Source: Verrucomicrobia bacterium UBA3214 (GTDB taxonomy: Bacteria; Verrucomicrobiota; Kiritimatiellia; RFP12; UBA1067). Taken from it: DNA of 7,227 nt. Under the pieces are notes generated by a model. That model searched no databases and was not told the DNA's origin. It saw only the letters and a list, made by a program, of their open reading frames with translations. Below are positions 1 to 7,227 of the stretch, one piece after another. Position 1 is the first letter of the stretch, and every line of letters starts with the position of its first letter. The translations under genes and the position numbers were made by a program. Location of the stretch: assembly GCA_002363575.1 (NCBI GenBank), contig DEWI01000004.1:5349-12575 (forward strand), read 5' to 3'.

Positions 1-630
1 GTGCACATCGGCGGCGACGAAGCGCCGAAAGACGCCTGGAAGAAGTGCCCGAAATGCCAGTTCCTCATCAAGGAGATGAAGCTCGACGGCGAAGAGGCTC
101 TCCAGGGCGTGCTGACCAAGCACTTCACCGATTACCTCGCCAAGAAGGGCAAGCGCGCCATCGGCTGGGACGAAGTCCTCGACGGCAATCCCGGCAAGGA
201 CACGATCATCATGTCGTGGCGCGGTCCCGGCGGAGGCATCAAAGCGGCCGCGCGCGGCAACGACGCGGTGATGACGCCGGTCGACCCGTGCTACCTCGAC
301 AATCCCCAGGGGCTTTCCTGCGACCCGTACGAATACATCAACTACGGCTTCGCGGCGACGCTCGAGCGCTGCTACGGCTTCGACCCCGTCGCGGGGATCC
401 CGGAGAACGAGCGCCACCGCATCCTCGGCGGGCAGGGCAACAACTGGACCGAATACACGTGGGATTCGAGCGCGTACGAGTGGAAATTGTGGCCGCGCAT
501 GTGCGCGCTCGCCGAGTGCCTGTGGACGGCGCCGGAGCGCAAGGCCTGGCCGTGCTTCAAGGCGCGCGTTTCCGCGATGCGCCCGCGCCTCGTGAACGAA
601 TTCAAGCTCAACGCCGCTCCCGTGGAGTGA
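1..630 (+). CDS. GH20 beta-N-acetylhexosaminidase, C-terminal part (5' truncated by window)
   Basis: Glycoside hydrolase family 20 enzymes remove terminal beta-linked GlcNAc/GalNAc from glycans by substrate-assisted catalysis. The fragment opens with HIGGDE (residues 2-7), the family signature; Asp6 positions the substrate N-acetyl group and Glu7 is the general acid. Other landmarks follow in the usual order: W13..CP.CQ, GWDE (55-58), SWRG (72-75), YLD (98-100) and GGQGNNWTE (143-151), whose Trp and Glu line the -1 subsite. The final WPR..ALAE..W segment closes the TIM barrel, and the protein stops soon after, so no C-terminal carbohydrate-binding module is present. The leading GTG is almost certainly an internal Val codon: full-length members are usually around 500 residues or more, so the N-terminal domain and half the barrel lie upstream. 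Export cannot be judged. Family assignment is secure; exact substrate is not. Confidence 0.95.
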   Translation: MHIGGDEAPKDAWKKCPKCQFLIKEMKLDGEEALQGVLTKHFTDYLAKKGKRAIGWDEVLDGNPGKDTIIMSWRGPGGGIKAAARGNDAVMTPVDPCYLDNPQGLSCDPYEYINYGFAATLERCYGFDPVAGIPENERHRILGGQGNNWTEYTWDSSAYEWKLWPRMCALAECLWTAPERKAWPCFKARVSAMRPRLVNEFKLNAAPVE

Positions 631-635
631 GGCGC

Positions 636-693
636 CGGCCGGCATGCCGCGCGCGGCGGAGCCTTGCCTCCGCCTGCGCCGTCGTGCCGGCCG
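636..693. repeat. Nested inverted repeats in the GH20-nusG paralogue spacer
   Basis: A perfect 9-bp inverted repeat (CGGCCGGCA at 636-644, TGCCGGCCG at 685-693) encloses a second perfect hairpin, GGCGGAG (655-661) with CTCCGCC (668-674) and a 6-nt loop. A third pairing, CCGCG (691-695) with CGCGG (702-706), competes with the outer arm. The structures begin six bases after the GH20 stop codon and end before the next start, so they may reduce read-through or stabilise the GH20 mRNA 3' end. No T-run follows, so this is not a classical intrinsic terminator. GC-rich sequence makes chance stems likely, but this nesting is more than usual. Confidence 0.5.
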
Positions 694-724
694 CGATTCG
701 CCGCGGCGTGCGCAACCTAGGCGT

Positions 725-1213
725 ATGAAGCGCGATTGGTATGTTTTTCGCGTCAAGCCGCGCACGGAGAAGAAGACCGTGCGCTGGCTCGAGCATTTCT
801 CCATTTTTCACTATCTGCCGACGTATGTAAAAGTGACGAGGATCCAGCGCCGCAAGGTGCGGCGCGAGCTTCCGCTTTTCCCAGGCTATGTTTTCGTACG
901 CGCGAATCCCGGCGAGCGCCTCGAGATGCTCAAGACAAATCTTGTGACCTCGACGATTCTCGTAAAGACGCCGCGCATCATGATCCACCAGCTCCGGCAG
1001 GTGCGCGCGGCGCTGCGCGGCGAGCGCCCCGTCAAAGTCGTGCACAGCTTCCAGCCGGGAGACATTGTCAAGATCAAGACCGGGCCGATGCGCGGCGTGG
1101 AAGGCGTGGTCAAGTACGAAGGCGCGAGCGCCACGCTCTGCCTGAGCGTCGATATCCTCGGCGCGACGGTGGAAGTCTCCGTATCGCCGCTGGAGCTGGA
1201 GAAGCTAGGCTAG
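725..1213 (+). CDS. NusG-family transcription antiterminator (RfaH/UpxY-like paralogue)
   Basis: A 162-residue NusG-family protein, the size of E. coli RfaH. Such proteins bind the RNA polymerase clamp and ribosome or Rho partners to control elongation. The NGN domain (about 4-95) opens with DWYVFRVKPRTEKK and contains the characteristic LFPGYVFV (51-58). The KOW domain (about 110-160) begins PGDIVKIKTGPMRGVEGVV. The ATG at 725 is chosen because it places the conserved WY three residues in; an upstream in-frame ATG (644) would add an Arg-rich tail encoded by the inverted-repeat spacer. The ribosome site is weak (AGG at 718-720 only). Neighbours are not secE/rplK, the usual setting of housekeeping nusG, so this is probably a specialised paralogue acting on particular long operons such as polysaccharide clusters. 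Its target cannot be seen here. The last two codons and stop form CTAGGCTAG. Confidence 0.88.
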   Translation: MKRDWYVFRVKPRTEKKTVRWLEHFSIFHYLPTYVKVTRIQRRKVRRELPLFPGYVFVRANPGERLEMLKTNLVTSTILVKTPRIMIHQLRQVRAALRGERPVKVVHSFQPGDIVKIKTGPMRGVEGVVKYEGASATLCLSVDILGATVEVSVSPLELEKLG

Positions 1214-1244
1214 CGCAGGCATCCATTTGCAGACACCATTTGCC

Positions 1245-3050
1245 ATGATAGCGCCAAAATCGAAGATCGGCGTCCTCGCGAGCGCTGCGCTCGCGTGGTT
1301 CGCCGCTGCCGCGTCCCTGGAGGAGGACGTCGCGTTTCTGCTTGAATACGCGCCGCCGCAGGATCTCCCTCTCGACGGGGCGTACGTGACGAACAACTGC
1401 CTGCTCGCCGCGGAGGCGCGCGCGGGCGCTCCGGAAAAATACCCGGACGAAATCTATCGCGAGGCTGTATTGCCGTATTCCGTCATACGCGAAGGCGTCG
1501 ATGACTGGCGCAAGGAGTTCCGCGAGCGCTTCCTTCCGCTCGTCGCCGGCTGCACGAACGGCTACGAAGCCGCCGTCGTCCTCGACAGGCGGATTTGGGA
1601 TATGATCGGCGTGCACTACAGCAAGGAGCGCGATATGGCGAGGCAGTCGCCGCGCCACTCGATGCGCACCGGCAAGGCGTCCTGCACGGGGCTGTCGATT
1701 TTGCTCGTGGATGCGTGCCGCGCGCTCGGAATCCCCGCGCGACTCGTCGGATGCTATTGGGTGACGATCCCCGGGAACCATTCGTGGGTCGAAGTGTGGT
1801 CGCAAGGGCGCTGGGCGCCTGTCATCTCAGGCGAGAAGGAGCGCGACGACGGCAGTTGGTTCCTCGACTACGCCGCCTATGCCGATCCGCTGCGCCCCGA
1901 TCGCCGGATATACGCTTCGCGCTGGTCGCCGTCTCCGCAAGGCTTGCGCTTTTGGCTCACGTGGGATCGCCCGGAAGGGTGGTCGGACGTCCCGGCGGAC
2001 GACGTCACGGCCGCATATACCGTGCCGCGCCGCCGCTTCGCCATCGTGATTTCCCCTGAGAACGCGGCCGATGCCGCATGGATGGATGTCGCGCGAACGC
2101 TTGCCGCGAAGCACGGCGATGCGAAGGGCGAGACGATAATCGTCGCGCCGCCGCTCGAAGCGGCGCGGGAGCTTGGCGCGCGCCGCCCCCTGCGCGTCGC
2201 TTTCGTGATGAAGCAGGACGAGTTCGACGCTTCTTCGCTCGTGGCGCTCAAGAATATGATGCGCGCGCTCGACGACGATCCTTTCGACGACGCGCTTTGG
2301 GGAATCGTGACGGGTCCAGACGTCGCGACGGCACGGCGCATAGCGGCGTCTTGCGAGCCTTCGGAGATTCGCCGCCTCGTCGCCACCACCGGCGTGGACG
2401 ATAGGGCCGTGCCTGGGGAAACGGCCGTGTTTTCCGATGCGTATCCCGTGGGCGAATGGCGCGAGAAGGGCGCCGACGGCGCAATTCGCCATGGTTGCAT
2501 CACGGGCGACGTCTCGCGGATTTTCGCGGATGCCTGGCGCCGCATCGATCCCGATTTCCTGCTGACGAGCGCCCATGCGACGGAGCGCAATCTGGAAATG
2601 CCGTTTTCGCAAGGCGGTATCATCGCGACGGGCGGAGTATTCGCCGCGTGCGCCGATGTCCATGGCCGCGGTGAACTTGCGGTCCTTGCCCGCCCGTCCG
2701 CCGAGAAAGTCTGGCTCGCCGCCGGCAACTGCCTCATCGCCAACCACATCGCCCCCGACGACATGCTCATGACGGCGCTCTCGTTCGGGCGCGTCAATCA
2801 GTTCGCCGGATATATAAAGGAGACGTGGTTCGGCTTCGTCGGTTGGAATACATGGCGGCTTTTCGCCGCCGGCGACCATTCTCTCGTCGAGAGCTACTTC
2901 GCCGCCTGCCGCGAGCTTCTCGAAAAGCTCGACAAGCGCGATTGGAAAGACGAGCGCGAAAAGCGCGGCCTCGAATGGGATCGCGACGCCACGATCTTTT
3001 ACGGCGACCCCATGCTCGATATCTTCTTCAAGCCCCGCGGTGCGCGCTAG
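1245..3050 (+). CDS. Exported transglutaminase-like protein with putative C25-like cysteine peptidase domain
   Basis: A 601-residue protein. The N-terminus (K5, K7, then IGVLASAALAWFAAAA to about 23) looks like a Sec signal peptide, so it should act outside the cytoplasm. Residues about 60-215 form a transglutaminase-like (papain-fold) domain with the triad in canonical contexts: Cys147 (KASCTGLS), His179 (GNHSWVEVW) and Asp208 (SWFLDYAAY). Residues from about 265 on resemble gingipain-type (C25, clan CD) peptidases: DDDPFDDALWG at 343-353, hydrophobic-then-His at FLLTSAHAT (His444), hydrophobic-then-Cys at VWLAAGNC (Cys496), and an ending YGDPMLDIFF like the GDP-x-L of C25 proteins. The second domain is inferred from motif order, not a search. 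ATG 1245 is preferred over the in-frame TTG at 1227 because it gives a compact signal peptide; neither has a clear Shine-Dalgarno. The 31-bp gap after the nusG paralogue permits co-transcription. Confidence 0.82.
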   Translation: MIAPKSKIGVLASAALAWFAAAASLEEDVAFLLEYAPPQDLPLDGAYVTNNCLLAAEARAGAPEKYPDEIYREAVLPYSVIREGVDDWRKEFRERFLPLVAGCTNGYEAAVVLDRRIWDMIGVHYSKERDMARQSPRHSMRTGKASCTGLSILLVDACRALGIPARLVGCYWVTIPGNHSWVEVWSQGRWAPVISGEKERDDGSWFLDYAAYADPLRPDRRIYASRWSPSPQGLRFWLTWDRPEGWSDVPADDVTAAYTVPRRRFAIVISPENAADAAWMDVARTLAAKHGDAKGETIIVAPPLEAARELGARRPLRVAFVMKQDEFDASSLVALKNMMRALDDDPFDDALWGIVTGPDVATARRIAASCEPSEIRRLVATTGVDDRAVPGETAVFSDAYPVGEWREKGADGAIRHGCITGDVSRIFADAWRRIDPDFLLTSAHATERNLEMPFSQGGIIATGGVFAACADVHGRGELAVLARPSAEKVWLAAGNCLIANHIAPDDMLMTALSFGRVNQFAGYIKETWFGFVGWNTWRLFAAGDHSLVESYFAACRELLEKLDKRDWKDEREKRGLEWDRDATIFYGDPMLDIFFKPRGAR

Positions 3051-3063
3051 GTTTTTGCCCGCG

Positions 3064-3087
3064 CCGGGCCTTGGGGCCTCCCGGGTT
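3064..3087 (+). terminator. Possible terminator after the transglutaminase gene
   Basis: CCGGG (3064-3068) can pair with CCCGG (3080-3084), extended by an inner CC/GG pairing around a TTGG loop with a small bulge. It is followed by GTTTCTT. It lies 13 bases after the stop codon, which suits transcript termination, but the T-run is short and the alternative stem GCCCG/CGGGC (3057-3069) overlaps it. Confidence 0.35.
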
Positions 3088-3100
3088 TCTTGAAGTCCAG

Positions 3101-3124
3101 GATTCTAGGCTTCTAGGATTCTAG
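3101..3124. repeat. Triple 8-bp tandem repeat (GATTCTAG type)
   Basis: Three units in a row: GATTCTAG (3101-3108), GCTTCTAG (3109-3116) and GATTCTAG (3117-3124). The block is framed by CCAGGA (3097-3102) and TCCTGG (3128-3133), a 6-bp inverted repeat that could present it in a hairpin loop. A further CTAG follows at 3142-3145. AT-richer than its surroundings; function unknown. Confidence 0.75.
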
Positions 3125-3174
3125 TTTTCCTGGTTTCGAGGCTAGATTGCACTCCTCCAAAACGAAACCCCAAC

Positions 3175-3318
3175 CGATACCTATCGTCTGCGAAAGCGAT
3201 ACCTATCGCCCGGTGAAACGATACCTATCGGTTGATGAAGCGATAGGTATCGGTTGCCGAGGCGATAGGTATCGGTTGCCGAGGCGATAGGTATCGGCCG
3301 GGGAGGCGATACCTGCCA
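3175..3318. repeat. 22-bp-periodic array of 12-bp dyad elements
   Basis: Six perfect 12-bp cores start at 3175, 3197, 3219, 3241, 3263 and 3285, exactly 22 bp apart. A seventh, decayed core (CGATACCTGCCA) starts at 3307, still in register. Each core is CGATA-NN-TATCG, a perfect 5-bp dyad around a central CC (units 1-3 and 7) or GG (units 4-6). The 10-bp linkers vary: TCTGCGAAAG, CCCGGTGAAA, GTTGATGAAG, GTTGCCGAGG, GTTGCCGAGG, GCCGGGGAGG. All keep a purine-rich GAAR/GAGG-like right end (unit 2 GAAA). Invariant cores with drifting linkers suggest selection on the core, as for a dimeric DNA-binding protein; 22 bp is about two helical turns, so all sites would face one side of the helix. It is not CRISPR (10-bp gaps, dyad repeats), and 22 is not a multiple of three, so it is not a protein repeat. 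Confidence 0.95.
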
Positions 3319-3376
3319 CTCGCCCTGCGCGTTTCGCGCTGTGACACGGCGCAATGGCGCAACCAGTGTGACAAGT

Positions 3377-3410
3377 GGGACAGTCTGGCGCGGTTTCTGC
3401 GCCATGTCCC
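3377..3410. repeat. Long inverted repeat (hairpin/operator) just upstream of the dnaK promoter
   Basis: GGGACA (3377-3382) and TGGCGC (3386-3391) pair perfectly with GCGCCA (3399-3404) and TGTCCC (3405-3410), giving 12 base pairs with a 3-nt bulge (GTC) on the left and a 7-nt loop (GGTTTCT). There is no T-run after it, so a terminator is unlikely. It lies between the dyad array and the -24/-12 promoter, where it could be an operator, an aid to DNA bending, or an RNA hairpin if transcription comes from further upstream. Confidence 0.65.
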
Positions 3411-3423
3411 GCCGCCGGCTCCT

Positions 3424-3439
3424 TGGCACGCCTTGTGCT
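3424..3439 (+). promoter_or_regulatory. Sigma-54 (RpoN) -24/-12 promoter for dnaK
   Basis: The sequence reads TGGCACG-CCTT-GTGCT, preceded by CT. Compared with the sigma-54 consensus TGGCACG-N4-TTGCW it has one mismatch (G for T at the first base of the -12 block). The two invariant dinucleotides, GG (3425-3426) and GC (3437-3438), have the exact 10-bp spacing. Transcription would start near 3450, giving a leader of about 38 nt that contains the dnaK ribosome binding site. Sigma-54 promoters need an AAA+ enhancer-binding protein bound upstream; the dyad array would provide candidate sites. No good sigma-70 or sigma-32 promoter was seen in the same stretch. Confidence 0.6.
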
Positions 3440-3470
3440 GGTTTTGCGGTGCGATGCCGCGAGGCATTGG

Positions 3471-3478
3471 AGAAAGGA
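3471..3478 (+). promoter_or_regulatory. dnaK ribosome binding site
   Basis: AGAAAGGA lies nine bases before the ATG at 3488 and decides the start of dnaK against the longer open frame reaching back to 3341. Confidence 0.75.
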
Positions 3479-3487
3479 ATCAAGACA

Positions 3488-5410
<1,923 letters not shown>

Positions 5411-5432
5411 GCGCTCTCCGCCAGGCACCCCC

Positions 5433-5447
5433 TGTATATTATATTGT
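5433..5447 (+). promoter_or_regulatory. AT-rich -10-like island upstream of groES
   Basis: TGTATATTATATTGT is a sharp AT-rich island in a GC-rich setting, with several overlapping -10-like hexamers (TATATT, TATTAT) and a TG nearby. It is 33 bases before the groES ATG. I find no matching -35 hexamer at 16-18 bp, so a house sigma factor would rely on the -10 or on an activator. It suggests that groES-groEL can be transcribed independently of dnaK. Confidence 0.45.
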
Positions 5448-5479
5448 ACTACACTGGAATCCGAAAGGAAGGAAAAACA

Positions 5480-5770
5480 ATGAAGATCAGACCATTGGGC
5501 GACCGCGTATTGGTCGAACCCATCGAAGAGAAGGAACAGAGCGTCGGCGGGATTATCATCCCCGATTCCGCCAAGGAGAAGCCCATGCAGGGTACGGTTT
5601 TGGCCGTCGGCAAGAAGACCGACAAGGATACCGGCAAGGAGGTCGCGTTCTCCGTGGCGCCCGGCGACACCGTTCTGCTCCCCAAGTACGGCGGGACGGA
5701 AGTCAAGCTGGACGGCAAGAAGCTCCAGCTCGTCCGCGAGGAAGACCTTCTCGGCGTCATCGTCAAGTAA
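5480..5770 (+). CDS. groES: Co-chaperonin GroES (Hsp10)
   Basis: A complete 96-residue GroES, standard length. It forms the heptameric lid that closes the GroEL chamber in the cytosol. The sequence starts [14 protein letters not shown], followed by the mobile loop (about 16-34) with the GroEL-contacting IIIP at 25-28 (usually I-V/I-L/I-P). The C-terminal half carries [16 protein letters not shown] (61-76) and ends [10 protein letters not shown], as in the family. The ATG at 5480 is preferred over the longer in-frame start at 5444 because homology begins at MKIRPL and a strong purine-rich Shine-Dalgarno (AAAGGAAGGA, 5464-5473) precedes it; 5444 lies inside the AT-rich promoter-like island. groEL follows after 63 bp in the usual groES-groEL order. 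Confidence 0.99.
   Translation: MKIRPLGDRVLVEPIEEKEQSVGGIIIPDSAKEKPMQGTVLAVGKKTDKDTGKEVAFSVAPGDTVLLPKYGGTEVKLDGKKLQLVREEDLLGVIVK

Positions 5771-7227
<1,457 letters not shown>

Larger units (their letters stand above)
3051..3487. other. 437-bp gene-free regulatory region upstream of dnaK
   Basis: No credible gene is present. In order it holds a weak terminator-like hairpin just after the transglutaminase gene, a triple 8-bp repeat, a 22-bp-periodic dyad array, a strong hairpin, a sigma-54 promoter match and the dnaK ribosome binding site. Two direct copies of TGTGACA (3340-3346, 3367-3373, 27 bp apart) and a tandem pair GGCGCAAT/GGCGCAAC (3348-3363) lie between the array and the hairpin; their role is unknown. 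The dnaK frame stays open upstream to 3341 and reverse-strand frames cross the array, but these look accidental. Confidence 0.8.

Noticed and set aside
644..724. Upstream ATG for the NusG paralogue
   Set aside because: It would add an Arg-rich tail encoded by the inverted-repeat spacer; NusG-family homology begins right after the ATG at 725.
1216..1232. Sigma-54-like element before the transglutaminase gene (AGGCATCCATTTGCA)
   Set aside because: GG to GC spacing is 9 instead of 10 bp, the -24 block is poor, and the start site would fall almost on the ATG.
3175..3318. CRISPR array
   Set aside because: Repeats are 12-bp dyads with 10-bp gaps and partly identical linkers; CRISPR repeats and spacers are much longer and spacers are unique.
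3340..3373. CRP-like site from two TGTGACA copies
   Set aside because: The copies are direct, 27 bp apart, and lack the inverted TCACA half-site.
3341..3487. N-terminal extension of dnaK
   Set aside because: The extra residues have no Hsp70 similarity and cover the promoter and Shine-Dalgarno; [10 protein letters not shown] at 3488 is the family start.
5411..5479. CIRCE (HrcA) operator before groES
   Set aside because: Neither TTAGCACTC nor GAGTGCTAA is present here or upstream of dnaK.

Overview
This is a GC-rich chromosomal window with five genes, all on the + strand. The organism looks like a Gram-negative carbohydrate-degrading bacterium. DnaK carries the extended N-terminal segment (about residues 74-105) typical of Gram-negative DnaKs. 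A GH20 hexosaminidase, a NusG/RfaH-type antiterminator and a secreted transglutaminase-like protein with planctomycete/verrucomicrobial flavour together suggest the PVC superphylum, perhaps Kiritimatiellae-like Verrucomicrobiota. That placement is inference from memory of families, not a search.

Left part (1-3050): the 3' end of a GH20 beta-N-acetylhexosaminidase (1-630); a short GC-rich spacer full of inverted repeats; a 162-aa NusG-paralogue antiterminator (725-1213); and a 601-aa exported protein (1245-3050). The exported protein joins a transglutaminase-like domain (Cys147-His179-Asp208) to a C-terminal region that looks like a clan CD, C25/gingipain-like, cysteine peptidase with candidate His444 and Cys496.

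Middle (3051-3487): a 437-bp gene-free region that is the most unusual part of the window. It holds a triple 8-bp CTAG-containing repeat, then a strictly 22-bp-periodic array of six perfect 12-bp dyads (CGATA-CC/GG-TATCG) plus one decayed seventh. Next come a long hairpin (3377-3410) and a very good sigma-54 (-24/-12) promoter match at 3424-3439, about 50 bp upstream of dnaK. The layout resembles an enhancer-binding-protein site array upstream of a sigma-54 promoter, which would be an unusual way to drive dnaK. The array could also fold back on itself, because units 1-3 are exact complements of units 4-6.

Right part (3488-7227): complete dnaK, complete groES and the first 464 codons of groEL, each with a good or fair Shine-Dalgarno. 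An AT-rich -10-like island precedes groES. A perfect 10-bp GC hairpin separates groES from groEL. This is a compact general chaperone locus (Hsp70 plus the GroES/GroEL chaperonin). I see no CIRCE element and no grpE or dnaJ here.
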